This document shows, piece by piece, positions 36,384-44,936 of a stretch of 64,000 nucleotides of DNA (the stretch's first letter is position 1; every line of letters begins with the position of its first letter). The position numbers and the translations under genes were made by a program. Under the pieces are notes generated by a model. It saw only the letters and a program-made list of their open reading frames with translations, did not search any database and was not told the DNA's origin. This stretch comes from Xanthomonas sp. (GTDB lineage: Bacteria > Pseudomonadota > Gammaproteobacteria > Xanthomonadales > Xanthomonadaceae), in the NCBI RefSeq assembly GCF_017163755.1, contig NZ_JAFIWC010000027.1, positions 1 to 64,000 of the forward strand, written 5' to 3'.

Positions 36384-38630
36384 TCAGTACCGCCAGTGCG
36401 CGGTGATGCCGACGGTGCGCGGGCGCACGAGGCCCTCGCCCGGGCCGTTGGTCTCCAGCACCGAGCGGGTCACGCCGCGCTTGTCGGTCAGGTTGCTGCC
36501 GAACAGGGTGATGTCGGTGCTGCCGAAGGTCATGCGCAGGCGCAGGTCGAACAGGTTGTAGTTGCCCTGCCGGTTCGGCGCCACGCCGGGCACGGCCGAG
36601 TTCAGGTCGCTGATGCCGCCGGACAGGAACTGGTGCGACAGGCTCAGCATCGGCTGGAAGCGGGTGTCGAAGCGGTAGCTGAGCAGGTTGCTGATCGACC
36701 AGTCGGCCGAGCCCGGCAACTGCGCGCCCTTCGGCGCGGTGCCGTAGTAGAGGATGAACAGGTCCTCGTCCAGCCGCGCCTGCTGCCAGGTGACGGTGCT
36801 CTGCCAGTCGAAGCTGGACAGCGGCCGCCACGTCGCCGACAGCTCCACGCCGCGGCTGTAGGCCTTGCCGCCGTTGGTGGCGTAGTTGAACAGGTCCGGG
36901 GTCTGCAGGCGCAGCTGGATGTCGCTCCAGTCGACGTAGAACAAGGTGGCGTCGAGCAGCAGCGTGCCGTCGGCCCAGCGCGTGCGCGTGCCCAGCTCGT
37001 AGTTGATCAGACTGTCGCTGTCCGAGCCGGCCGGCACCGGGTAGGCGCTGAGCCCGGCCACGTTCGGCGTGCCGAAGCGGAAGCCTTCGGAGACCAGGCC
37101 GTAGAACATCAGGTCCTCGTTGGCGGTGTAGCTCAGCGACAGCTTGGGGTTGAAGCCGCTTTCCTCGGTGCTGGACGCGGTGACGATCGGCACGCCCGGA
37201 TAGGTCGAAAACCCCTGCTGGGTGGACACGGTGCGCACCCGGGTGCGGAACAGGCGGCCGCCGGCGGTCAGCTTCCACTGCGGGTTCAGCCACAGCGACG
37301 CCTCGCCGAACAACGCCGCTTCCGAACCGGAGGTGTCGCTGTAGAACCCGTTGAAGATGCGCCCGTCCGGCGCGATCACCGCGCCGCTGCCGGGGCCGTA
37401 CAGCGAGGACGCGTCGAACGCGGCCGCCGCGCCTTCGGCGCCGAGCGCCTCGTACAGCGACTTGTCGGTGTCGAAGTACATGCCGCCCAGCAGCCACTCC
37501 ACGCGCCCGCCCGACGGCGAGGTCAGCCGCAGCTCGACGCTGCGCCCGGTGCTTTCGCCGCCGGAGTCGATGTACAGCGGATTGCTCAGGTCCAGGTCCA
37601 GGTCGGCGTTGTAGGCCGCGCGCACCGGGGTGTAGTCGAAGCGCCAGTCCTGCGATTTCTTCTGGTAGGCCAGCAGCGCGGTGAAGTCGGCCCAGCCCAG
37701 CGCCTGGTCCAGGCGCAGGCTGTGCACATCGACCCGGGTGTCGGTGAATTCGGGGATCGCGGTGCTGCGCTGCAGGTCGCCCAGCGCCGGCATCCGGTAG
37801 GCGTTGTCGTCCGAATCGGTGTTCTGCAGCAGGCTCAGCCAGGTCAGCGTGGTGCCCTCGGCCGGGGTCAGCACCAGCGAGAAGCGGCCGCCGGCGACGG
37901 TGGTGGTGTTGGCGCCGTCCTTGCCGGTGCCCAGGTTGTCCAGGTAGCCCGGATCGTCGCGGTACTGCGCCACCGCGCGCAGCGCCAGCAGGTCCTGCTT
38001 GATCGGCAGGTTGACCATCGCCTTGCCGCTGTAGCCCACGTCCGCGTTGCGGGTCTGGCTGAGCGTGGTCTCCGCGGCGGCGTCGAACCCGGACGGATCG
38101 GCGACGTTGGCGATGTAGTTGACCGCCCCGCCCATCGACGCCGAGCCGAACAGCGTGCCCTGCGGCCCGCGCAGCACCTCGACCCGGTTGAGGTCGAACG
38201 CGTCCACGTCCGGCACCACGATCGTCCAGCCCGGCTCGGTCAGCGGGATCTCGTTGAGGAAGAAGCCGGTGGTGGCCTGGCCCTGCACGTTGCCGGCGCT
38301 GGTGGCGATGCCGCGCATCACCACGTGCGACACGCCGGGCTGGTAGCTGTTGAACACCACGCCGGGCGTGCGTTGGATGTAGTCGGCCAGGCTCTGCGCG
38401 CCGATGGCCTGCAGTTGTTCGTCGCTGACCGCCGACACCGAGCCGGCCACCTCGCGCACGCTCTGGTTGCGCTTGCCGGCGGTGACCACGATCGCGTCCA
38501 GGTCGATGGCCTCGGCGGACGCCGGTGCGGCCGCGGACTGCTGCGCCCAGGCCGGCGTGCAGACCAGGGCGGAACCGAGACAGCCCAGGCGGACGGCACG
38601 GCTGAGCGTGGAGAGGGCGAACGACGGCAT
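36384..38630 (-). CDS. TonB-dependent outer-membrane receptor
   Basis: A 748-residue receptor. A signal peptide ends near PAWAQ (about 32). The TonB-box region is DLDAIVVTAGKRNQSVREVA, followed by the plug with GAQSLADYIQRTPGVVF, VEVLRGPQGTLFGSASMGGA and VNYI. The 22-strand barrel ends in TVGITAHWRY. The upstream ATG candidates lack a signal peptide; 38630 follows gggaagctgcc. It lies between the permease operon (243 bp downstream) and a divergent Lrp regulator (299 bp upstream). Import of a peptide-like or amide compound for the adjacent enzymes is an inference from context. Confidence 0.94.
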   Translation of the reverse strand: MPSFALSTLSRAVRLGCLGSALVCTPAWAQQSAAAPASAEAIDLDAIVVTAGKRNQSVREVAGSVSAVSDEQLQAIGAQSLADYIQRTPGVVFNSYQPGVSHVVMRGIATSAGNVQGQATTGFFLNEIPLTEPGWTIVVPDVDAFDLNRVEVLRGPQGTLFGSASMGGAVNYIANVADPSGFDAAAETTLSQTRNADVGYSGKAMVNLPIKQDLLALRAVAQYRDDPGYLDNLGTGKDGANTTTVAGGRFSLVLTPAEGTTLTWLSLLQNTDSDDNAYRMPALGDLQRSTAIPEFTDTRVDVHSLRLDQALGWADFTALLAYQKKSQDWRFDYTPVRAAYNADLDLDLSNPLYIDSGGESTGRSVELRLTSPSGGRVEWLLGGMYFDTDKSLYEALGAEGAAAAFDASSLYGPGSGAVIAPDGRIFNGFYSDTSGSEAALFGEASLWLNPQWKLTAGGRLFRTRVRTVSTQQGFSTYPGVPIVTASSTEESGFNPKLSLSYTANEDLMFYGLVSEGFRFGTPNVAGLSAYPVPAGSDSDSLINYELGTRTRWADGTLLLDATLFYVDWSDIQLRLQTPDLFNYATNGGKAYSRGVELSATWRPLSSFDWQSTVTWQQARLDEDLFILYYGTAPKGAQLPGSADWSISNLLSYRFDTRFQPMLSLSHQFLSGGISDLNSAVPGVAPNRQGNYNLFDLRLRMTFGSTDITLFGSNLTDKRGVTRSVLETNGPGEGLVRPRTVGITAHWRY

Positions 38631-38929
38631 GGCAGCTTCCCCTGTGTGGCGGCGAGATGGCGGAGCGCAGAACGGCGCAGGACGTGCGGCCGGCCGTTCC
38701 CCGGCGACCCCGCACACCTGTGGCGACCCCAGTAATAGGCGAGCGCGGGCGGCGCGTCCAGCGCCCACCGCAGATGCCACTGTCCAGGCAAATCGCTGAA
38801 ATGGCTGGGAAATGCGACTGGCGCTCCGCAAGGTCGGCGGGCTAGGATGCGAACAACCGCAGGATCTTCGGCCGATGCCGAGCGATTCCGTGGAAATTGC
38901 GCCACCGCCCTTCTTGCGAACCTGCGTGG

Positions 38930-39442
38930 ATGTCCAGCAGAACCCCCGACCGCCTCGACCTGAAGATCCTCGACGTGCTGCAGCAGGACGCGCGCATCAC
39001 CAACCAGGCGCTGGCCGACCGCGTGGCCCTGTCGCCCAGCGCGTGCCTGGCGCGGGTGCGCGCGCTGGAAGCGCGCGGGCTGATCCGCGGCTACCGCGCG
39101 CACGTGGCGGTGGACCGGATCCGTTCGGCGACCATCGTGCTGGCGCAGGTGTCGTTCAAGCAGCACGCGCTGCACGAATTCAACGACTTCGACCGCTGCA
39201 TCCTGGCGATGCCGGAGGTGGTCGAGGCCAGCCGGGTCAGCGGCCCGTTCGACTACCTGCTGCGGGTGATCGTGCACGACGTGCACCACTGGAAGGACAT
39301 CGCGCGCAACCTGCTCGGCGGGGACTACGGCGTGGAGAAGATCGTCTCGCAGTTCCTGATGGACGAGGTCAAGCCGTTCTCCGGCTATCCGCTGGCGCCG
39401 GGCCCATCGCCGCGGCACTGGCGCGACGAGGAGGCGCCGTAG
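38930..39442 (+). CDS. Lrp/AsnC-family transcriptional regulator
   Basis: A 170-residue regulator. The helix-turn-helix lies in the first 60 residues (LDLKILDVLQQDARITNQAL, LSPSACLARVRALEARGLIR). The RAM effector domain follows, with FDRCILAMPEVVEASRVSGP and FDYLLRVIVHDVHHWK. Such proteins sense amino acids. It is divergent from the TonB receptor at 36384-38630 and convergent with the dipeptidase, so it is the natural candidate regulator of this peptide/amide locus. The start at 38930 removes eleven non-conserved codons. Confidence 0.93.
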   Translation: MSSRTPDRLDLKILDVLQQDARITNQALADRVALSPSACLARVRALEARGLIRGYRAHVAVDRIRSATIVLAQVSFKQHALHEFNDFDRCILAMPEVVEASRVSGPFDYLLRVIVHDVHHWKDIARNLLGGDYGVEKIVSQFLMDEVKPFSGYPLAPGPSPRHWRDEEAP

Positions 39443-39508
39443 CGCCTCGGTGCGGCGCGCGGCATGCGCGTGGACGCGCCGCCCGCGCCATTGTCGACGC
39501 GCTGCCGC

Positions 39509-40753
39509 TCAGGAAGCCGGGGTGCGCGCCTGCTTGTCCGCGTAGTCCTGCGCCTGCTGCAGCACCCGCAGCACGTTGCCGCCCCAGATGCCGGCGATCT
39601 GCCGTTCGCTGTAGCCCTTGCGCAGCAGCCAGGCGGTGATCTTGGGCAGGTCGGACACGTCTTCCATGCCGTCCAGGCCGCCGCCGCCGTCCCAGTCCAT
39701 GCCGATGCCGACGTGCTCGGGCCCGACCAGCGCCAGCACGTGCTCCAGGTGCGCGAAGAAATCGTCCAGCGTGGCGTGCTTCACCGGATAGCGCGCATCC
39801 AGCGCCTTCATCTCCTCAGCCAAACGGGTGCCGTCGGCGATCTTCAGGTGTTCCCCGTCGCCGTACTTGTCGCTCAGCGCCTTTTCCGCGGCGGTGCGCT
39901 CGGGACTGGCGTGGGTGTCGATCAGGTAGCCGCCGTAGGAGTTCAGCTGGATCACGCCGCCGTGCCGGGCCAGCACCTTCAGCCGCGCATCGTCCAGGTT
40001 GCGCGGATGGTCGCGCAGTGCGCGCGCGCCGCTGTGCGAGAGCAGGATCGGCACCGGCGACATCTCGATCAGCTGGTCGAACACCGCATCGGACGCATGC
40101 GACTGGTCGATGACGATGCCCAGCGCCTGCGCTTGCCGCACCAACTGCCGGCCGGCCGGGCTGAGGCCGTGCCATTGCGGGCCCTTCGGATCGGTGGCCG
40201 AGTCGGCGAATTCGTTGTTGAGGAAATGCACGGTGCTCAGCAGGCGCAGGCCCTGCTTGTAGTAGAAGCCCAGCAGCGACGGATCGGCGACCAGCGGGCT
40301 GGCGTTCTCCATGCTGATGTAGACGATGCGCTTGCCCGTGGCCTTGATCCGCGCCGCATCGGCCGCGGTGGTGGCCGCGGCGAACTGCTGCGGATGCGCC
40401 GCCAGCAGCTGGTGGATGCGCATCAGCCGCTGCAGGCCGGCATCGCGGTCGTCCAGGTGCGCCTGCGCGCTGCGGTCGCCCTGGCCGGTGTAGATCGCCC
40501 AGAAACCGCCGTCCAGCGCGCCTTCGACCATCCGCGGGTAGTCCACCTGCGCCAACCGGTTGCCGGCGTGCGCGGCCATGATGTCGAAGTCGCCGCGTTC
40601 GAAGTTGGCCGGCGTGTCCAGATGCGAATCCAGCGTCACCAGCGTCTGCTGCAGCGCGCGTGCGCGCGCCAGCTCGGCCTGGGTGAACTCGGCGGCCTGC
40701 GCCGGCAGCGCGGCCACCAGCGACAGCGAAAGACACAAGGCCTGCAGTTTCAT
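39509..40753 (-). CDS. M19 family membrane dipeptidase, exported
   Basis: A 414-residue renal-dipeptidase-type metallopeptidase with a signal peptide ending LPAQAA (about 21). Zinc ligands are visible in order: LDSHLD (His/Asp pair near 42), ISMEN (bridging Glu), DQSHAS (His) and LSHSGARAL (His), with GIGMDWDGGGGL holding the catalytic Asp. It cleaves dipeptides, including D-amino-acid or unusual ones, in the periplasm. It completes, with the S9 peptidase and the receptor, a set that could take up and dismantle peptides. Confidence 0.94.
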   Translation of the reverse strand: MKLQALCLSLSLVAALPAQAAEFTQAELARARALQQTLVTLDSHLDTPANFERGDFDIMAAHAGNRLAQVDYPRMVEGALDGGFWAIYTGQGDRSAQAHLDDRDAGLQRLMRIHQLLAAHPQQFAAATTAADAARIKATGKRIVYISMENASPLVADPSLLGFYYKQGLRLLSTVHFLNNEFADSATDPKGPQWHGLSPAGRQLVRQAQALGIVIDQSHASDAVFDQLIEMSPVPILLSHSGARALRDHPRNLDDARLKVLARHGGVIQLNSYGGYLIDTHASPERTAAEKALSDKYGDGEHLKIADGTRLAEEMKALDARYPVKHATLDDFFAHLEHVLALVGPEHVGIGMDWDGGGGLDGMEDVSDLPKITAWLLRKGYSERQIAGIWGGNVLRVLQQAQDYADKQARTPAS

Positions 40754-40994
40754 GGCGCCTCTCTGCGAAGGAGTGGCCCGATCATAGCCCGCGCTGGCGC
40801 AGCGGCGCTGCGCGGCCGCTGCGTGCGGCGGTCTGCGCGCCCTGGTGCCTCGCCGCATCGTGCGCGCGGCGACTGCGCAAGCGCGTACCCTTATCGATGC
40901 GACGCCATTCCGATGCATTCGCGGGTGCCGGCGGCCGTGCGCGGATCCTCGATCGGACGCGCCTGGCGCTGCGGTCCTCGGTGCCGATGTGCGG

Positions 40995-41318
40995 CTACGG
41001 CGAAAGCGTGTAGCGAACCGGCGCGCCGCCGTCGCGGGTGGCGCTCACGATCCGATGCCGCAGGCGCGGTGCGCTCAGCGCCTCGAGCGGATGCGCATGC
41101 GCCGAGTCGAACAGCAGCAGCCGGCCGGCGTCGATCCGCCAGCGCCACAGCGGCGCGGCCAGCGGCCCATGCCGGGTGCCGACGATGGCCGCCACCCAGC
41201 CATCGGCGTTGAACCGCAGCGTCTGCACCTGTGTCTCGTCGATCAGGTCCAGGGTCCTGCCGGGAAGGTCCAGCGCCTCCCAGGCGGTGGCCAGTCCCTC
41301 GTCTGTGTTGCTGTCCAT
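40995..41318 (-). CDS. Uncharacterised 107-residue protein of the halogenase locus
   Basis: I do not recognise a family. The protein is soluble, with no signal peptide, and looks mainly beta: ALDLPGRTLDLIDETQVQTL, RFNADGWVAAIVGTRHGP, PLWRWRIDAGRLLLFDSAH and a basic C-terminal RHRIVSATRDGG. The ATG at 41318 has a good ribosome site (ttggagac); an earlier one at 41339 would add seven residues. It lies 70 bp after the halogenase gene in the same direction, so it is probably co-transcribed. A small binding protein or an assembly partner is possible but unproven. Confidence 0.7.
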   Translation of the reverse strand: MDSNTDEGLATAWEALDLPGRTLDLIDETQVQTLRFNADGWVAAIVGTRHGPLAAPLWRWRIDAGRLLLFDSAHAHPLEALSAPRLRHRIVSATRDGGAPVRYTLSP

Positions 41319-41388
41319 CGGACGTCTCCAAGGCTTCATCGCGGCGGCGGCATGCGACCGGGCGCGGCACCGGCTGCGTGCTGACGGG

Positions 41389-42918
41389 CTAGGCGCCCGC
41401 GCCGGCCGTGCGGCGGCCCCAGACCTCCTCGCCCGCCGCGCAGTAGCGCGCGATGAACGCGTCCTGCGACGGCATCTGCGCCACCGCCTGGTCGATCGGC
41501 TGGCGGATCGCGTCGAACAGCCGGCGCAGCTCCCGGTCGGGCAGCGCGCGCGCCAGCAGGTGGTGCTGCCCGGACACGATGCCCTGCCCCAGCAGCACGT
41601 GGATCCACGAATCGACGCGGAACAGCTCGTCGCCGCCCTGCCAGGCATGGGCACGTTCGCGCCATGCGCGCAGCCGCAGCTGCAGCGATTCGGGCAGCGC
41701 CATCTCGCGGCACGCCCGCCACATCGGCTCCTCGCGCTGGGTGGCGTGGTAGTGCAGGATGATGAAATCGCGCACGTGCTCCATCTCGGCGCGGCTGACG
41801 TCGTTGTAGATGTCCACCGTCGCCGGGTCGATGCCGCCGCCGGGCAGCAGGTCGGTCGGGAACAGGTTGATCAGCCGCACCACGGCGGAAATGGTCAGGT
41901 GGATGCTGGTCGATTCCAACGGCTCGATGAAGCCGCTGGCCAGGCCCAGCGAGACCACGTTCTTGTTCCACGCCTTGAGCCGGCGCCCGGTGCGGAACGG
42001 CACCAGCCACGGCTCCTTGATCGGCGGCGCGCCGACCTCGCGCAGCAGCTTGGCGCGGGCTTCGTCGTCGGACAGGTGCGCGCCGGAGAACACCAGCCCG
42101 CAGCCGACCCGGTGCTGCAGCGGGATGTGCCAGCGCCAGCCCGCCTCGTGGGCGATGGCGCGGGTGTAGGGCACCGGCGCGGCCACCGCCTCGGTCTGCA
42201 CCGCCACCGCGCGGTCGCACGGCAGCCACTGGTTCCAGTCCTCGTAGCCGGTGCGCAGGGTCTGCTCGATCAGCAGGCCGCGGAAGCCGGTGCAGTCGAT
42301 GAACAGGTCGCCTTCGATGACCTGCCCGTCTTCCAGCACCAGCGCCTCGACGAAGCCGCTGTCGGCATGCTGGCGCACCTGCTGGATCTTGCCTTCCACG
42401 CGGGTGAGCCCCTGGCGCTCGGCGCGCTGGCGCAGGAAGCGCGCATACAGGCCCGCGTCCAGGTGGTAGGCGTAGTTGACCGCCGGCTGTTGCGGCAGCG
42501 CGAAGCGGTCCACGCGCGAAGCCACGGTTTCCAGGCAGTAGTCGCCCAGTTCGCCGGGCATGCCGCGGCGCAGCCCTTCCAGCCAGAAGTGGTGGAACGC
42601 GCACACCAGCGTGCCGTGCCCGGTGATGCCGAACGGATGGATGTAGCGCTCGCCGTCCCGGCGCCAGTTCTCGAAGGAGATGGACAGCTTGAAGGTGCCG
42701 GCCACCGCGCGCAGGAACTCCTGCTCGTCGATCTGCAGGAACCGGTGGAAGCTGCGGATCGGCGGCACGGTGGATTCGCCGACGCCGACCGTGCCGATCT
42801 GCTCCGATTCGATCAGCGTGACCTGCAGCAGGTCGCGGAACTGGTGGGTCAGCGCGCACGCGGCGATCCATCCCGCCGTGCCGCCGCCGGCGATCACTAC
42901 CTTGCGTATCTGGGCCAT
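41389..42918 (-). CDS. Flavin-dependent tryptophan-halogenase-family protein
   Basis: A 509-residue enzyme of the Trp_halogenase family. FAD-binding GGGTAGWIAA at residues 11-20, GVGESTVPPI and the halogenase-specific WRWHIPL (WxWxIP) are all intact. The lysine that forms the chloramine/HOX relay probably lies in GTFKLSISFENW (near 75). The conserved GFIEPLESTSIH is also present. All signature residues needed for halide oxidation therefore look intact; bromination or chlorination of indole-like compounds has been reported for Xanthomonas campestris relatives. The natural substrate is unknown. It lies 49 bp after the cupin gene. Regeneration of FADH2 must come from a reductase elsewhere. Confidence 0.93.
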   Translation of the reverse strand: MAQIRKVVIAGGGTAGWIAACALTHQFRDLLQVTLIESEQIGTVGVGESTVPPIRSFHRFLQIDEQEFLRAVAGTFKLSISFENWRRDGERYIHPFGITGHGTLVCAFHHFWLEGLRRGMPGELGDYCLETVASRVDRFALPQQPAVNYAYHLDAGLYARFLRQRAERQGLTRVEGKIQQVRQHADSGFVEALVLEDGQVIEGDLFIDCTGFRGLLIEQTLRTGYEDWNQWLPCDRAVAVQTEAVAAPVPYTRAIAHEAGWRWHIPLQHRVGCGLVFSGAHLSDDEARAKLLREVGAPPIKEPWLVPFRTGRRLKAWNKNVVSLGLASGFIEPLESTSIHLTISAVVRLINLFPTDLLPGGGIDPATVDIYNDVSRAEMEHVRDFIILHYHATQREEPMWRACREMALPESLQLRLRAWRERAHAWQGGDELFRVDSWIHVLLGQGIVSGQHHLLARALPDRELRRLFDAIRQPIDQAVAQMPSQDAFIARYCAAGEEVWGRRTAGAGA

Positions 42919-42967
42919 CGTGTCGCTACTCCTTGCAGTGGTGGATGCCGGCTCGGCGGCCGCATCG

Positions 42968-43981
42968 CTATCGGTTGAGCCTGGCGATCAGCATCGCGCG
43001 CAGCTGCCGCGCCAGCGTGTCGTCGATCGGCCCGAGCAAGTGCCGCGCCTGCGCCGGCAGGTGCTCGCCGGCGCGATCGGAGGCGCCGAACACGTAGTAA
43101 TCGAACACCTCCCGCCACGCCGCCTTCTCCGCGTCGGGCCGGTCGCGGATCGCCCACATGGCGTGGTACAGCGCCTGCATCGGCGCCGGCAGGTGCGCCG
43201 GCGCGCTGCTCCACCAGTAGTTGACCAGCACGTTGAACGGCGCCAGCGCTTCGACGTGGTGCCACCACAGGCCCGGGATGAAGATCGCATCGCCCGGTTC
43301 GAGCACGGCGCTGCGGCCGTGCGCCAACGCCTGCGCGAAGCGCGGATGGCGCTCCAGGTCCGGCGCGGCGAAGTCCACCACGCTGACCACCTGGCCGCCC
43401 GGCGTGGGTTCCAGCGGGCCCGGGTAGAGGTTGGCGATCTGCGCGGGCGGGAACACGCTGAAGCGGCGGCGGCCGACCGCGCAGCAGGCCAGGTTGTTCG
43501 GCGCGTCGTAGTGGCACGAGGCGGTGATGCGGTTGCCGATCCAGATGCTCGGCTGCGATGCGACGCCGTGGGCGGCCAGGTCGAGGTCGTTGCCGGCGCG
43601 CAACCCCGGCAGGTGTTCGTCCACCGGCAGCGAGGCGAGGTAGTAGGCCGGCGGACGCGGGTCGTCCAGGTGCGCGGCGATCTCGTCCAGCAGGCCGTGC
43701 AGGTCGCCGCGGCGCACCTGGAAGTTCAGTTCGGTGAAATCGTCGTTGTAGAACGGCCGGCCGGCGATCTCCGGGCCGCCGTGGGAGTACTGCAGCGGGC
43801 GGCCGGTGCCGTGGCCGCGCAGCAGGTCCATCGCCTCGCCGGTGCCGCGCAGGCCGGCCTGGACCAGCGCCCAGTCGCGCGCCACGCCGCGCAGCACCGC
43901 CGGCTCGCCGGCGGCGAGCAGCTCCTGCAGCGGCAGCGCGCCCGGCGCGCAGTCGCGCTCGGGGATGGCGGCCAGCGTCAT
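42968..43981 (-). CDS. Cupin-like (cupin_8/JmjC-fold) protein
   Basis: A 337-residue protein of the cupin_8 / JmjC-like family (Fe(II)/2-oxoglutarate oxygenase fold; relatives have been called Pass1-related). The facial triad is visible as HYDAPNN (HxD) near 160-165 and the distal His in GLWWHHVEAL. LYPGPLEPTPGGQVVSVVDF and VLEPGDAIFIPGLWWHH are typical. Hydroxylation of a protein or small molecule is the likely chemistry. Its ATG overlaps the sapC stop (ATGA). The triad supports an active enzyme; the substrate is unknown. Confidence 0.9.
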   Translation of the reverse strand: MTLAAIPERDCAPGALPLQELLAAGEPAVLRGVARDWALVQAGLRGTGEAMDLLRGHGTGRPLQYSHGGPEIAGRPFYNDDFTELNFQVRRGDLHGLLDEIAAHLDDPRPPAYYLASLPVDEHLPGLRAGNDLDLAAHGVASQPSIWIGNRITASCHYDAPNNLACCAVGRRRFSVFPPAQIANLYPGPLEPTPGGQVVSVVDFAAPDLERHPRFAQALAHGRSAVLEPGDAIFIPGLWWHHVEALAPFNVLVNYWWSSAPAHLPAPMQALYHAMWAIRDRPDAEKAAWREVFDYYVFGASDRAGEHLPAQARHLLGPIDDTLARQLRAMLIARLNR

Positions 43982-44748
43982 CAGGCCGCCCGCTCCGGCA
44001 GCGCCGGCTCGGCGCCGCCCTGCTGCAGCCGCCGCTGCTTCTCGGCCATCAGCCGGCGCACGTTGTGCAGCGACGCCAGCAGCAGGTACGCGCCTTCCAG
44101 GTAGCCGGCCTGGTGCAGCCGGTGCAGCGACGGCGCATCGAGCGCGGCCAGGCGCTCGCGGTCGATGCCGTACAGGCCGGCGAGATTCACGTTGTGGGTG
44201 TCGTCGAGCTTGACGTCCACGCGCACCGGCTGGATCAGGCCCAGCGCGTCGTAGGCGGCGAACATCGCCGCGCCGCCTTCCACGCCGTCGCGGATGCCGC
44301 GCAGCACGGTGACGATGTGCTCCAGGTACGGGCTGTGGCCGCCCTGCGGCAGGAACACCCGCTCGCCCTCCTCCAGGCTCACCCGCGGATGGTCCAGGTC
44401 GACATGGATCACCGGCTCGCGGCGCAGCGCGCCGTCGTCGCCGCGCTGTTCCTGGAAACCGATCAGGAACGGGCCTTTGGCGACGATCCCCGGCAGGTAC
44501 GCGGCGTTCCAGCGCGAACCGTGCAGGAACAGGTTCTCCTGCGGCTCGAAGCCCAGCAGCGCCACCGCCTGGAACTGGCCGCTGTCGGCGTCCTTGCGCA
44601 GGAAGATCGGGTACTCGCGCTGCAGCTCGGCGAATTCGGTCGGGAATGCCTGCACCACGCCGGCGGCGTCGCCGAACTCGCGGCCGAAGCGCAGGATCAC
44701 CCGCAGGTCGGCGTGGGTCACGTTGTTGAGCAGTTCGTAGCGGGGCAT
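43981..44748 (-). CDS. SapC family protein
   Basis: A 255-residue SapC-family protein. Family blocks are VTHADLRVILRFGREFGDAA, FPTEFAELQREYPIFLRKD, FQAVALLGFEPQENLFL and the middle PFLIGFQEQR. The family is named after a peptide-resistance gene of Campylobacter but its function is undefined. No signal peptide was found, so it is predicted cytoplasmic. It begins 188 bp after the TonB receptor stop and overlaps the cupin gene, placing it in the receptor-SapC-cupin-halogenase set that recurs in Xanthomonas and Caulobacter. Confidence 0.92.
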   Translation of the reverse strand: MPRYELLNNVTHADLRVILRFGREFGDAAGVVQAFPTEFAELQREYPIFLRKDADSGQFQAVALLGFEPQENLFLHGSRWNAAYLPGIVAKGPFLIGFQEQRGDDGALRREPVIHVDLDHPRVSLEEGERVFLPQGGHSPYLEHIVTVLRGIRDGVEGGAAMFAAYDALGLIQPVRVDVKLDDTHNVNLAGLYGIDRERLAALDAPSLHRLHQAGYLEGAYLLLASLHNVRRLMAEKQRRLQQGGAEPALPERAA

Positions 44749-44936
44749 CTGCGCTCCAGCAAGGTTCGGTGACGGTGCCGGCGCCCGTCCGGCAGGGCGG
44801 CGCGGCGGCGCGCGCCACGGCGACCATTGCAGCAAAGCGCCGCGCCCGCAAGACGCGGCGCGGCGCGAAGGAGGCGATGGCCGCCGCGGCGCGCGGCGGC
44901 CTGTCCGGGCCGCCTGCGCCGGACGGCGCGCCGGCG

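Noticed and set aside
29446-38630. Lasso-peptide gene cluster, suggested by an S9 peptidase near a TonB receptor
   Set aside because: No precursor, B or C maturation genes were found; the partner enzymes point to general peptide/amide use.
34602-38735. Long + strand frame opposite the permease and TonB receptor
   Set aside because: It spans several real minus-strand genes and has no recognisable motif.
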